From contig NZ_KE150421.1 of the NCBI RefSeq assembly GCF_000411295.1, positions 1,945,451-2,009,450 of the forward strand: a DNA stretch of 64,000 nucleotides, read 5' to 3'. The stretch comes from Paenisporosarcina sp. HGH0030. Its GTDB lineage: Bacteria > Bacillota > Bacilli > Bacillales_A > Planococcaceae. The notes under the pieces were generated by a model. That model did not search any database. It was not told the DNA's origin and was given only the letters and a program-made list of their open reading frames with translations. A program made the translations under genes and the position numbers. Shown one piece after another: positions 1 through 8,268 of the stretch (positions are counted from its first letter, which is position 1; each line of letters opens with the position of its first letter).

Positions 1-895
1 CCAAAACCGTCACGCCCATCTCGTTTCGAATCGCAGAATCTTTCAGGGATTTTCCAATGTAAGTACACGCTTCCTCAAGCGCCACTTCTTCCAATGATTG
101 TTTCTTTTCTTTTGTATGAATGAGTAAATTCACTAAATCTGTACTTTCTGGGCGCAATACAGAACTCACCAATTCCCGGCCACCAATAGTAGAAGGGTTT
201 ATTACTCGACTGGCACCAGCACGCAATAATACTTCTTCGGAGCCTGCATTTTCTGCGCGAGCAACTACTTCAATCTTTTCATTTAAAGCTATAGCCTTGA
301 TGGTGATAAACACATTGTCTGAATCACTCGGTAACGTCGCAATCAAGCCTCGTGCTTTTGCCACATTAGCTTCTTTCAGGATATTTTCCTGCAACGGACT
401 TCCAACAATGCGAAGTGTTCCATCCGCCAAATAGTCCACCATTTCTTCTTCGGAGTCATGGATATAGACGACTGGGACATCCTCTTCTTTTAACTGCTCG
501 TAAACCTGTCTTCCCACTCGACCCAACCCGCATACGACGATATGATCTTCCAAATTTTTAATAGCATGTTCCATTCGTTTATTCCACACCTTTACTGAAA
601 GTTGATGTTCAATGAAATAAGAAGCGACAGCCCCCATTGCGTAAGTGACAAAAGCCACACCAAGGGGAATCAGTAATAAAGCAAACTTTTGCCCTGCTTT
701 TGTCTCGGGAACAATGTCTCCATAACCTACCGTCATCAGAGAAATGATGGTCAAATAAAAAGCATCGAATAATTTGAGGTTTTCCAATGCCATGAAGCCG
801 GCTGTTGCCACAGCGATTAATACAATCAAGCCGATTATGGAAAAAAGTATATGTCGGAAACGAATTCGTAAGTCCATCCATTTGGATGTATTCAT
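1..895 (-). CDS. Potassium channel protein with TrkA-N/RCK domain (partial, C-terminus off window)
   Basis: The 298 visible residues begin with a short cytoplasmic head and a first membrane helix (about 16-36). A pore loop follows with the K+ selectivity filter TVGYGD (about 57-62), then a second membrane helix and a cytosolic RCK/TrkA-N Rossmann domain starting at VVCGLGRVGRQV. This is the two-helix ligand-gated K+ channel layout (YugO/MthK type). The RCK domain normally binds a nucleotide or ion and gates the pore. I chose the ATG at 895, preceded by AGCAGGTGA. It is divergent from the CPBP gene and the C-terminus is cut by the window edge. The family call is sure; substrate and physiology are inferred. 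Confidence 0.93.
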   Translation of the reverse strand, partial: MNTSKWMDLRIRFRHILFSIIGLIVLIAVATAGFMALENLKLFDAFYLTIISLMTVGYGDIVPETKAGQKFALLLIPLGVAFVTYAMGAVASYFIEHQLSVKVWNKRMEHAIKNLEDHIVVCGLGRVGRQVYEQLKEEDVPVVYIHDSEEEMVDYLADGTLRIVGSPLQENILKEANVAKARGLIATLPSDSDNVFITIKAIALNEKIEVVARAENAGSEEVLLRAGASRVINPSTIGGRELVSSVLRPESTDLVNLLIHTKEKKQSLEEVALEEACTYIGKSLKDSAIRNEMGVTVL

Positions 896-991
896 TAATT
901 CACCTGCTCATTTTTATTGTTATTCCTATACTTTTACCCTCTCGCAAACCTTTTAACACGAATTTCGTCCATATAGTGAGGTGGAAATTAC

Positions 992-1642
992 ATGAAAAAG
1001 TGGACTGTTATCTTTTCCTTGATATCTATCTTCTTTCTACTGTGGATTGAACAAGGACTTGAAGTAACCTATGTATGGAAAACATTTGCCAAAGTAATGG
1101 CTTTCGTTATATTCCCTGCACTTTTATTAAGAGGATATAAATTTGAATTTCTTCAAATAAGAAAAACACAAAAAAAGAGTATTTATCTGGCATCCGGTTT
1201 AGGAATAGTGGTTGCAGGTACTGTCTTAAGTGCATTCATGTTGTTAAATGATTCAATCGACTTGGTTGCGTTGCAAATAGACTTGGAAACTCGGGTTGGA
1301 GTCACTGCTTCAGTATTCCCATTTGTCGCAGTTTACATATTATTAGGCAATTCTTTTTTGGAGGAATTTTTCTTTCGCGGCCTACTTGTGGATTTATTAA
1401 GAGATTCCAAGTTGAAGTGGTTCCTGCCGAGCCTCTTTTTCGCTATTTACCACATTGCGATTTTCCTGCCGTGGTTCGATTGGCCAATTTTAATCTTAGC
1501 AGTAGCCGGTCTCTTTATTGGTGGTCTTATATTCCAATGGATTAATGAAAAAAGTGGGACCATTTATCCTTCTTGGATCATTCATATATTTGCGGATATA
1601 GGTGTATTGCTTATCGGTGTTTATATGTTTTATTTCAATTAG
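992..1642 (+). CDS. CPBP family intramembrane glutamic endopeptidase
   Basis: A 216-residue polytopic protein with about six to seven membrane helices. The conserved CPBP (Abi/CAAX prenyl protease-like) motif EEFFFRG lies near residues 124-130, and a conserved histidine follows in FAIYHIAIF. These Glu/Arg/His residues form the expected active site of membrane-embedded proteases related to Rce1. In Gram-positive bacteria such proteins often give bacteriocin immunity or process membrane proteins. The start has a GAGGTGG ribosome site seven bases upstream. It stands alone between a divergent channel gene and a convergent kinase gene, with a shared terminator. The substrate is unknown. Confidence 0.85.
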   Translation: MKKWTVIFSLISIFFLLWIEQGLEVTYVWKTFAKVMAFVIFPALLLRGYKFEFLQIRKTQKKSIYLASGLGIVVAGTVLSAFMLLNDSIDLVALQIDLETRVGVTASVFPFVAVYILLGNSFLEEFFFRGLLVDLLRDSKLKWFLPSLFFAIYHIAIFLPWFDWPILILAVAGLFIGGLIFQWINEKSGTIYPSWIIHIFADIGVLLIGVYMFYFN

Positions 1643-1673
1643 ACTCTGCTATCCGCGAACTTTTCAATAAAAA

Positions 1674-1703
1674 AACGTGAGGGAATCAAATCCCTCACGT
1701 TTC
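1674..1703. terminator. Bidirectional rho-independent terminator
   Basis: An 11-bp perfect stem AACGTGAGGGA / TCCCTCACGTT with a 6-base loop is preceded by an A-run and followed by T-rich sequence. It lies between the convergent CPBP gene and the histidine kinase gene. Confidence 0.85.
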
Positions 1704-1704
1704 G

Positions 1705-3903
1705 TTAATCAGTTTTTATAGATACAGTGACCTTGAATAAATCCCCATCGACTTCAATTCGCATTGAGCCTCCATGTAAGTCGACAATTGACTGCGCAAT
1801 TGCCAATCCAAGTCCGGATCCTTCCGTGTGACGGGAAGTATCGGCTCGTTTGAAGCGTTCAAACAATTCATCCACATTTTCACCAAGCTCATATTTAGTC
1901 ACGTTTTTCACAACAAATTGTGCATAGCCATCTACTTGTTTTAATGTCACATATACGCGTGTGCCGGGCAACGTATATTTGAGGGCATTCACAATCAAAT
2001 TATCCAGCACTCTCCACCATTTCTGTCCGTCAACAAAAGCGTGTAAAGGATTTTCTGGCGCAGTTACGCGGAAATCAAGGCCTGCCGCTTGAATGTCTTC
2101 TTCGTGTTCTGCAAGAGCTTGTTGCATCAGCTGGGCCAAATCTACTCGTTGCTTATGAAGCTCCATATTGCCACTAGCCATTTTGGAAACTTCGAACAAG
2201 TCCTCTATCAATGTTTTCAATCTCTGAGATTTACGATCTAAAATCGCGACGTATGATAGACGTTCTTCAACTGTTAAATCCACTTTTTTCAGTAAATCCG
2301 TATAGGTAATAATCGATGTTAACGGTGTTCGCAAATCATGGCTGACGTTTGTGATCAGTTCAGTTTTTAACCTTTCACTTTTCGCTTGCTCTGATTGCGA
2401 CATCCTCACACCTTCACGAAGCATGTTCAAATGTTTGGCATGTTTGGCCAAAACTGATTTCCCACCAATGTGTACATCTGCAATTTGATGTCCTTTTGCC
2501 ATTTGTTCAGTCGCTAATGCGAGTTTATTGTAAGCAGCGACTCGCTTCAACAATAAATACAACGAAGGCATCAAAACAAACATAAATAGTGGTACATATA
2601 TAATCAGCAACTCTGGAACAACAAAGGTACCCGCAAGACCTAATCCCGCCAAGAAGACCACCAACAGAATCAAAAGAATCTGAGTACCCAGTCGACGGTT
2701 AAGGAACAAGTCCTGGATTATCAAAACCCATTTTTTAAGGATGCTTTTTTCCCACATCGTTCTAATTCCATTTTTCCTGCTATCTTTAAACAACCACACT
2801 GCCTGAATGAGTGTCAACGTCAGGAAGACAACGAATAACAACACCATCATGCCTGCATATGCAGCAAATCTAAGATTGGAATAATAATACTCGTAATAGC
2901 TCAATTGATCCGAAACTATCGTTGAGAAAGCAAAGGCTAAAACCAACGGAATGAAGATTAACAATAAGCGAATCTCCAATTTTCGTTCCCGAATGAAAAG
3001 AAGTGTGGGGGAAGAAAGTACTTCGGCCTTCCTTTTGCTAAATAACCATATGGCTCCTCCAAGTGCGATCAGCCCCAACATCCAAAGAGAGTAAAAGTAG
3101 GCTTTGTTTTGATTGAAGTTGGTCAGACCCTGCATATGTTCAGATGCTAGAGTCGTTTTCGGCATCGCGACTATACCAGAAAACTGGCTAGACTGGTTTT
3201 CTACTAAATCGTTCATATTAAGGATGTATAGAGGTTTCAATTCTCCATCTTCCACATTCATATAGTCTTGTTTCACTTTTGAAAGATAAAGAAGACCGTT
3301 TTTTGAATTGTACTCTTTTTTAATTCCATCCTTGACTTCAACATCTCCAAAAGAGTAATGTTCACCTGTTTCCTCATTGGTCAGTTCATAAGCCATTTGC
3401 CGTTGCAGTGCCTTCATAAGCGGGAGTGAGTTGGAGATCTTTCGATCATATTCTTCCAATGCCTGCTTTTTCGCTTCCATGATTTTAGTTCGCACCACTT
3501 CATCATCGGCAAAGTTTTTGCGTATTTCTGCAATTTTCGCATCACGCTCAATCACCAGTTCAGCCAGAATTTCATCTTCCGACAATGATGTCGCTTCCTC
3601 AATTAAACCTTCGTATTGATAACGAACGTCACGGATTTGATCCATTTGGGAACCGTAATACGTACGGTATTCTTCAATTTCATTTTCAGTCACTTCAAGA
3701 TTCTTAATTTCTTTTTTCACGTCAAACCTGTTGATTAATGTTGGATAGACTTCATTCATTTGGGACTCAACAATCATGTGAAAATGATCGGATTCTTTAA
3801 AATCTTTACCCAAGTATTGTTGACCGTGTGAAGTAAATGTAATAATCGCCAATATTGTTAGGCTGACAAGTCCATAAAAAAGCCATGTTGTTCTTTTCAT
3901 CAC
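1705..3903 (-). CDS. Membrane sensor histidine kinase
   Basis: A 732-residue kinase. It has an N-terminal membrane helix (about 8-25) and a long, charged, probably extracellular region with coiled-coil stretches to about residue 265. Five or so further helices follow (about 270-475), then a cytosolic kinase core. The phospho-acceptor is His522 in NVSHDLRTPLTS. The N box (DNLIVNALKYT) is near 633 and the G box (GSGLGLAIAQ) near 695. GGAGG lies seven bases before a GTG at 3903 and ten before an ATG at 3900, so either could start it. It is co-transcribed with the OmpR-type regulator upstream and a small membrane ORF between them. The ligand is unknown. The large, multi-helix sensor region is unusual compared with common two-helix kinases. 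Confidence 0.92.
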   Translation of the reverse strand: MMKRTTWLFYGLVSLTILAIITFTSHGQQYLGKDFKESDHFHMIVESQMNEVYPTLINRFDVKKEIKNLEVTENEIEEYRTYYGSQMDQIRDVRYQYEGLIEEATSLSEDEILAELVIERDAKIAEIRKNFADDEVVRTKIMEAKKQALEEYDRKISNSLPLMKALQRQMAYELTNEETGEHYSFGDVEVKDGIKKEYNSKNGLLYLSKVKQDYMNVEDGELKPLYILNMNDLVENQSSQFSGIVAMPKTTLASEHMQGLTNFNQNKAYFYSLWMLGLIALGGAIWLFSKRKAEVLSSPTLLFIRERKLEIRLLLIFIPLVLAFAFSTIVSDQLSYYEYYYSNLRFAAYAGMMVLLFVVFLTLTLIQAVWLFKDSRKNGIRTMWEKSILKKWVLIIQDLFLNRRLGTQILLILLVVFLAGLGLAGTFVVPELLIIYVPLFMFVLMPSLYLLLKRVAAYNKLALATEQMAKGHQIADVHIGGKSVLAKHAKHLNMLREGVRMSQSEQAKSERLKTELITNVSHDLRTPLTSIITYTDLLKKVDLTVEERLSYVAILDRKSQRLKTLIEDLFEVSKMASGNMELHKQRVDLAQLMQQALAEHEEDIQAAGLDFRVTAPENPLHAFVDGQKWWRVLDNLIVNALKYTLPGTRVYVTLKQVDGYAQFVVKNVTKYELGENVDELFERFKRADTSRHTEGSGLGLAIAQSIVDLHGGSMRIEVDGDLFKVTVSIKTD

Positions 3904-4077
3904 TTAGACGCCTCCTTTTAACATGCGGGTCAATTGCACAAACATCCTATTCGAGGAAAAGTTGTCATCTATTAGTTGAGCAACAAAGGAATAACAATAC
4001 ATGAGACTGAGCATGGCTAATGCAAGTGCTACAATGGAAAACCAGTGGGATACCTTACTTTTCGATCTTGTAGCCAA
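3904..4077 (-). CDS. Small single-pass membrane protein inside the two-component operon (57 aa, TTG start)
   Basis: This open frame was found by reading the gap between regulator and kinase. A TTG at 4077 lies inside the last codons of the regulator gene, nine bases after AAAGGTGG. The frame opens only after a stop at 4095-4093, so the TTG is its first usable start. It encodes 57 residues: a basic head (ATRSKSK), one hydrophobic helix at about 11-33, and a short tail. Its TAA directly precedes the kinase GTG, and the kinase GGAGG lies within its last codons, which suggests translational coupling. I do not recognise a family. It could be a kinase accessory or sensor-modulating peptide. The open frame is seen; expression is inference. 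Confidence 0.55.
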   Translation of the reverse strand: MATRSKSKVSHWFSIVALALAMLSLMYCYSFVAQLIDDNFSSNRMFVQLTRMLKGGV

Positions 4078-4747
4078 TACCCCACACCACCTTTACATAT
4101 CGCGGATTTTTCGGATCCGTTTCAATCTTTTCCCGAATTTTTCTAATGTGTACAGCGACGATATTTTCGGCATTGTACGCGGGTTCGTTCCAGACACGCT
4201 CATAAATTTCCCCGATAGAAAACACTCGACCGGCATTGGTCATCAGCAATTCGGTAATTTTGTATTCGATTGGAGTCAATTTGACGGTTTCCCCATCGAG
4301 CGTCACTAATTTAGCTTCCATATCCAGTGCAAGTCCACCGATTGCCACTGTGGCATTCTGTTCCTTGAACGTACCGAGATGGACGTATCGACGCAACTGT
4401 GACTTCACACGAGCCATTAGTTCCATCGGATGAAATGGCTTCGTTACATAGTCGTCTGCCCCCACAGATAATCCGTGAATTTTATCTGAGTCTTCCGCTT
4501 TGGCACTCAGCATAATGATTGGAATGTTGCGCTCTGAGCGAATTTTGAATGTTGCTTGTATGCCGTCCATATTTGGCATCATAATATCGAGAATGATTAA
4601 ATGAATTTCATTCGTTTCAAGCAGCGTCAATGCTTCCACCCCATCTGCTGCTTTCAATACGCGGTACCCTTCATTTTTCAGGTAAATCTCAATTCCATCC
4701 CGAATATCCTGGTCATCATCCGTTACAAGAACCGTAAATTGTGTCAT
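4055..4747 (-). CDS. OmpR/PhoB-family response regulator
   Basis: A 230-residue response regulator. The receiver domain (1-118) has the acidic pair DDD at 10-12, the phospho-acceptor Asp54 in LIILDIMMPNMDG and Lys in VTKPF. A winged-helix DNA-binding domain (about 130-228) follows, ending GYKIEK. I chose the ATG at 4747, which has GAGGTG seven bases upstream, over an in-frame start 16 codons earlier. It is first in the operon with a small membrane ORF and the sensor kinase. Target genes are not visible; the adjacent EamA gene, transcribed in the same direction, sits upstream. Confidence 0.93.
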   Translation of the reverse strand: MTQFTVLVTDDDQDIRDGIEIYLKNEGYRVLKAADGVEALTLLETNEIHLIILDIMMPNMDGIQATFKIRSERNIPIIMLSAKAEDSDKIHGLSVGADDYVTKPFHPMELMARVKSQLRRYVHLGTFKEQNATVAIGGLALDMEAKLVTLDGETVKLTPIEYKITELLMTNAGRVFSIGEIYERVWNEPAYNAENIVAVHIRKIREKIETDPKNPRYVKVVWGIGYKIEK

Positions 4748-4866
4748 CCGTTGCACCTCATTTCTACTTCTTATGATACCAATTATATCTGCCAATTCTT
4801 AACAAACTATGAGGATAAAAATGAAGAATTTCTTAAGAAAACATCGTGGACTATCTTTCGTTTGAT

Positions 4867-4993
4867 TTTATTTGACTGCATATGCTATTTAGTCGGCATC
4901 AACTGAGATTTAATCCGCTTCAATTGCATATTAATGGGCATTAATCTAGACTTAATCGACATCAACAACCTTTTATTCCGATTAGCCCATATA
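4867..4993. repeat. Degenerate 21-bp-period intergenic repeat array (copy A)
   Basis: Six consecutive units of 21, 21, 22, 21, 21 and 21 bases, each starting TTTAnTC or TTAATs and continuing towards GGCATCAAC. The best unit is TTTAGTCGGCATCAACTGAG at 4888. The same consensus and period recur at 42249-42332, more than 37 kb away. The array lies between the response-regulator promoter region and the terminator of the EamA gene. No protein frame is convincing. The unit length equals two helical turns, but the function is unknown. Confidence 0.65.
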
Positions 4994-5011
4994 TATCCAA
5001 TAAAAACACTA

Positions 5012-5041
5012 AAAAAGTGCCTCTGGTTAAAGAGACACTTT
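5012..5041 (-). terminator. Rho-independent terminator of the EamA gene
   Basis: A stem AAAGTGcCTCT / AGAGaCACTTT with loop GGTTAA. On the minus strand it is followed by a T-run. It lies just downstream of the EamA stop codon. Confidence 0.8.
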
Positions 5042-5044
5042 CAT

Positions 5045-5923
5045 TTACCTAATATACTTTGCTCGTTTTCTTCCACTGAACGTAAGAACAATAATCCCTC
5101 CGAGCATTAGTAAAACGCCTACCCATGAAACAGGGCTTAATACTTCCCCCACGATAAAAACACTCAAAACTGCTGCAGTCAACGGTTCCCCTAAAGATAA
5201 CGTTACCGCTGAAGACGAAGGGACTTTTTGGAGACCCAATAAATACAGTATGTACGCAACACTGGTTGTCATAAATCCTAAGTATAAAATTGTCCAAATA
5301 TTCGATGGTTCCGACACCCATGAACTGTCGAAAATGAACAAGAATGGCATCAACATCAATGCGCTCAAGGAAAATGTCATGGCGACTGCCGGAATGGCTT
5401 CCACTTTAGAAAGTAATTCTTTACTGACGATTGTATAAATGGCAAAAACAAAACCAGCAATTAGAGACAAAGTTACACCCAGTGGATTAACAGTAAGTGC
5501 GTCTTTGTTCAGAAACAAAAGACTGCATCCAATGACTGAAAGCGTTGTGGCCAATACCCAAGCGCGAGATGGCTTCATTTTAAGAAACAACCATTCTATC
5601 AAACCAGAAAAAATAGGTGCACTTCCAATAGCGACAACAGTCCCGATAGCAATACCTGTCACTCGTACGGAGGTAAAAAATAAAGGTTGGAACAATGCCA
5701 TGCACAATGCACATATTAAAGTGATCAGCCATGGCCAGGTTTTGAAATTAATTTTTTTCATCACAATCATTATTAGTAATAATGAAAATCCACCAATTGC
5801 TAACCGTGACGCACCAATCGTCAAAGGCTGGGCATTTTGTGGCAAATAGGTTTGAGCTGTTCCAGTTGTGCCCCATAACACAGCAGCTAATAGCACAAGT
5901 AGGTAAGGGATCACTGTTTTCAT
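5045..5923 (-). CDS. EamA-family (DMT) transporter
   Basis: 292 residues with about ten hydrophobic helices in two homologous EamA halves, and the typical N-terminal signature LLAAVLWGTTGTAQ. Drug/metabolite transporters of this family export amino acids or other small metabolites across the cytoplasmic membrane. The ATG at 5923 is preceded by GAGGTGACGAT. It is divergent from a small HTH gene, which could be its regulator although nothing proves this. A second EamA protein lies at 38549-39433. The substrate cannot be read from sequence. Confidence 0.88.
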   Translation of the reverse strand: MKTVIPYLLVLLAAVLWGTTGTAQTYLPQNAQPLTIGASRLAIGGFSLLLIMIVMKKINFKTWPWLITLICALCMALFQPLFFTSVRVTGIAIGTVVAIGSAPIFSGLIEWLFLKMKPSRAWVLATTLSVIGCSLLFLNKDALTVNPLGVTLSLIAGFVFAIYTIVSKELLSKVEAIPAVAMTFSLSALMLMPFLFIFDSSWVSEPSNIWTILYLGFMTTSVAYILYLLGLQKVPSSSAVTLSLGEPLTAAVLSVFIVGEVLSPVSWVGVLLMLGGIIVLTFSGRKRAKYIR

Positions 5924-5943
5924 ATCGTCACCTCAAGTAGTTG

Positions 5944-5971
5944 TTGACTGTACCTTACCATATTTTATACA
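5944..5971 (+). promoter_or_regulatory. Candidate sigma-A promoter for the small HTH gene
   Basis: TTGACT at 5944-5949 and TATACA at 5966-5971 are separated by 16 bases, about 55 bases before the HTH start. An imperfect GTTGAC...GTCAAC pair (about 5943-5996) spans it. Confidence 0.4.
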
Positions 5972-6024
5972 TATTGAGATACAGCATATCGTCAACTATA
6001 CTGTAGAAAAAGGAGTGTTGCTCT

Positions 6025-6255
6025 ATGTATTTAACAATAGAAGAAACAGCTGAATTTTTGAGCATGCCTGAACTGCAAGTACGCCGGTACGTATTGGAAG
6101 GACGCATTAAATCTGTTCATGATGGAGAGCAGTATTTAATAAATAAAACACAATTTGATCGACACCTAGAACAAGTGGAAGACGTTAAACGGCAAATAGA
6201 CGAATGGCGAAACACTCCCATTCCTGAAGATATTGATGTTAAAGATGAAGACTAA
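6025..6255 (+). CDS. Excisionase/MerR-like small helix-turn-helix protein
   Basis: 76 residues. The first 50 form an excisionase-type winged helix (LTIEETAEFLSMPELQVRRYVLEGRI), followed by a charged coiled tail ending in acidic residues. Such small proteins bind DNA as xis-like or helix-turn-helix domain 17 proteins. Here no integrase or mobile element is nearby, so a chromosomal regulator is more likely. The ribosome site is AAGGAG, eleven bases before the ATG. It is monocistronic, with its own terminator. Its target is unknown; the divergent EamA transporter is the nearest candidate. Confidence 0.75.
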   Translation: MYLTIEETAEFLSMPELQVRRYVLEGRIKSVHDGEQYLINKTQFDRHLEQVEDVKRQIDEWRNTPIPEDIDVKDED

Positions 6256-6306
6256 CCTCGTAATTTTAACAGGCGAAAAATATGAAAATCTGTAAATCAT
6301 AAAGAA

Positions 6307-6345
6307 AATCCAAGCATTCTGTTTTATAGAGTGCTTGGATTTTTA
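6307..6345 (+). terminator. Rho-independent terminator of the HTH gene
   Basis: A 10-bp stem AATCCAAGCA / TGCTTGGATT with a 15-base loop is followed by a T-run. Confidence 0.85.
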
Positions 6346-6434
6346 TTTCATACCGAAGGATTCATGTAGGGTCTACCTCAGTCTAGAAAGCCTCAACTTT
6401 CAGGTGCTGAAACAGAGAGATGTTAATAAACAAA

Positions 6435-6467
6435 AATCAGTCCTAAAGGATTGTTTCAGGACTGATT
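6435..6467 (-). terminator. Terminator at the end of the Tad locus
   Basis: A stem AATCAGTCCT / AGGACTGATT abuts the stop codon of the last tad gene. The minus strand continues with a T-run. Confidence 0.82.
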
Positions 6468-7111
6468 CATTCGAAAGGTATATATTCCAAATATTTAAGT
6501 GACGGGCCGACTCCTTTTTGTTTAATATCCGAAGTAAATGGCTGGAGATAGGTTCCGTCCGTTATCGTCTTATATGTAGCATCTGCTGTTACTTCCACAC
6601 GCCATTTTGTATCGGACAGCAGCACTTCGAAGTCATCTGCATTCGCTTCGTTGGCCGTGATGGTTGATTGAACTGCACTAAGCAATTTCCCGCGAAGCCC
6701 AGAATCTCTAAACGTCTCTTTCATTTCTATTTCAAATTGAGGATGTTTTCTTAATTTTTCAGGAAGTACTTCATTGTATGCTTTGATGTACGCTTGCTGT
6801 AAATCTACATCTTGAGAGACCAATTCATCCACTTTGTGATCAATTTGATCTTGAATAGATTCCCCATCTTCCTTTTTTTGTGCGGTGGATTTGGTCAGGT
6901 CACTGTCAAAATTCTCTATCCCTTTTTGGGTAACTTCCAAAAAAACGATGGTTCCCGCAAATGCTGCTTGTTGTGTGGCAGTTGAAGCTTGTTGTTTGAC
7001 CACATATACTTTCGCAATATTGATGACAATGACAAAAATGACAGCGGAAATACCTAAGAGCCAGATAATATAAAAGGCAGAGTTGCCTCTTTCATTGCTT
7101 AAATACTTCAT
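6467..7111 (-). CDS. TadG-like pseudopilin/pilus-associated protein
   Basis: 214 residues. A short basic N-terminus (LSNERGNSAFYI) precedes one strong membrane helix (about 11-31), then a soluble extracytoplasmic domain rich in charged residues. This is the layout of TadG/TadE-like minor pilins of Flp pili. The ATG at 7111 overlaps the TadE stop as ATGA, and AAGGTG lies nine bases upstream. An in-frame start 20 codons earlier inside tadE is rejected. It is last in the Tad operon and followed by a terminator. The family assignment rests on layout and neighbours, not on a clear motif. Confidence 0.65.
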   Translation of the reverse strand: MKYLSNERGNSAFYIIWLLGISAVIFVIVINIAKVYVVKQQASTATQQAAFAGTIVFLEVTQKGIENFDSDLTKSTAQKKEDGESIQDQIDHKVDELVSQDVDLQQAYIKAYNEVLPEKLRKHPQFEIEMKETFRDSGLRGKLLSAVQSTITANEANADDFEVLLSDTKWRVEVTADATYKTITDGTYLQPFTSDIKQKGVGPSLKYLEYIPFE

Positions 7112-7500
7112 GGGACAAACACCTTGCCAGCTGCTTTCGAGTTCAATGAGACCGCGGTCTCTTTCTTCCATTCAGCTGGAATAAAGACAAGAGGGTGCTG
7201 GGCGCTGATTGTTAAAGTGAAAGCACCATTTCCTTGTGGATTAATGGATACATTGGGACTGGCCAAAAGTGCACTACCGCCAATGGATTGCATGACAGCA
7301 CTTTGAGCTTCTACCGCGTCTCCGGTCATAGCGTAAACCGACGCTCCATCATTTGCGGCAGACTTCAAACTCATGACTGCATAACCGGAAGCTACCACTT
7401 GCCAAAGCAATAAGAAAAAAATGAAATAGAAAGGAAGAATTCCTAGAAATTCGATACTCAATGCACCTTTTTCATTTTTTAATGTTCGTAAGCCCATCAT
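7108..7500 (-). CDS. tadE: TadE-like minor pilin
   Basis: 130 residues with the TadE pattern: LKNEKGALSIEFLGILPFY, where a prepilin peptidase would cut after the glycine and a hydrophobic helix with a Glu at +5 follows. The remainder is a small soluble domain. Minor pilins of this type are needed for Flp pilus assembly. The ATG at 7500 has GAGGTGATCCC upstream. It overlaps the next gene by four bases, so the two are translationally coupled. No TadV/prepilin peptidase gene is seen in the window, so processing must rely on one elsewhere. Confidence 0.8.
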   Translation of the reverse strand: MMGLRTLKNEKGALSIEFLGILPFYFIFFLLLWQVVASGYAVMSLKSAANDGASVYAMTGDAVEAQSAVMQSIGGSALLASPNVSINPQGNGAFTLTISAQHPLVFIPAEWKKETAVSLNSKAAGKVFVP

Positions 7501-7553
7501 GGGATCACCTCTATCTTCAAATATTGCACAATTCATTTTTTATGAGGTCAACA

Positions 7554-7583
7554 TTACTATGTCTTCATCAATTCAATGATTAT
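7554..7583. repeat. 30-bp direct repeat, copy 1
   Basis: Thirty identical bases spanning the stop codon and downstream region of the membrane-protein gene that ends at 7573. The same 30 bases recur at 8239-8268. This looks like the footprint of a tandem gene duplication. Confidence 0.8.
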
Positions 7584-8187
7584 GTTGTGGTGCTTTCAAT
7601 TCTTCGGCACGCTCTGGTGTGACAAGCATTGACGGAGCTACCATCAATGTGAAGAGTCCCAAGAAAAACAAGATAATGGCCACTCCATTGACTGGTGCAG
7701 CATCTGTCGCCAACATATAGCCCCATAAGCTGCTTCCCGCTACAAAAACGATGGAAAAGAATGAGAAAACCACTAATTTGAACCCAGTTTTACGTGGATT
7801 TAAAAGGCCTCCAGCGATTGCATCATACTTTGAAAATAGGAAAACACTGTACAGAATCAATCCAGCTAAAAGAATCCAAAAATACATGGAAGGATAAATC
7901 AATCTTAATACTGGAGATGTCATGTAAAATGCCAGACCCAGCATCATCACTAAAGAGTGAAGTGAGAAATACCTTTTGCTATCATGCTTCTGTTTCGTCC
8001 AAATAATGTGATTCACAAATGTTAATAGTATTGCTACGAGTGAATTGATAACTACCCACTGAAGGTATGTTTCCTCAGGTATTAAACTGGCCGGTAAACC
8101 CAACATAAGAAAGAGAGTAAACGTAATGAAAATACGATTTTTAACAAACGGAACTGCAAGTTTTTCAAGCTTTTTTTGTTTACTCAT
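7573..8187 (-). CDS. Multi-pass membrane protein, paralog 1 of a local family
   Basis: 204 residues with about five hydrophobic helices and a conserved C-terminal tail MLVTPERAEELKAPQHN. It is nearly collinear with the protein at 9274-9885 and with a truncated copy at 8981-9235. I do not recognise a named family. The ATG at 8187 has AAAGGGG ten bases upstream, so I prefer it to an in-frame start nine codons earlier. It lies within the leftward Tad locus, between the secreted-protein genes and tadE. A role in pilus assembly or immunity is only suggested by position. Confidence 0.7.
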   Translation of the reverse strand: MSKQKKLEKLAVPFVKNRIFITFTLFLMLGLPASLIPEETYLQWVVINSLVAILLTFVNHIIWTKQKHDSKRYFSLHSLVMMLGLAFYMTSPVLRLIYPSMYFWILLAGLILYSVFLFSKYDAIAGGLLNPRKTGFKLVVFSFFSIVFVAGSSLWGYMLATDAAPVNGVAIILFFLGLFTLMVAPSMLVTPERAEELKAPQHNH

Positions 8188-8238
8188 GACGTACTTCCCC
8201 TTTGTATAAGACATTGACCGAAAAATGGCTATTCAAAT

Positions 8239-8268
8239 TTACTATGTCTTCATCAATTCAATGATTAT
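8239..8268. repeat. 30-bp direct repeat, copy 2
   Basis: Identical to 7554-7583. It overlaps the stop codon of the membrane-protein gene at 8265-8897. The two copies bracket paralog 1 almost exactly, as expected if that gene was inserted by unequal recombination. Confidence 0.8.

Noticed and set aside
4867-4993. CRISPR array
   Set aside because: Units are contiguous 21-mers with gradual divergence, no constant repeat plus variable spacer structure, and no cas genes.
6025-6255. Excisionase of a mobile element
   Set aside because: The protein has an excisionase-like fold, but there is no integrase, attachment repeat or phage gene nearby and it has its own promoter and terminator.
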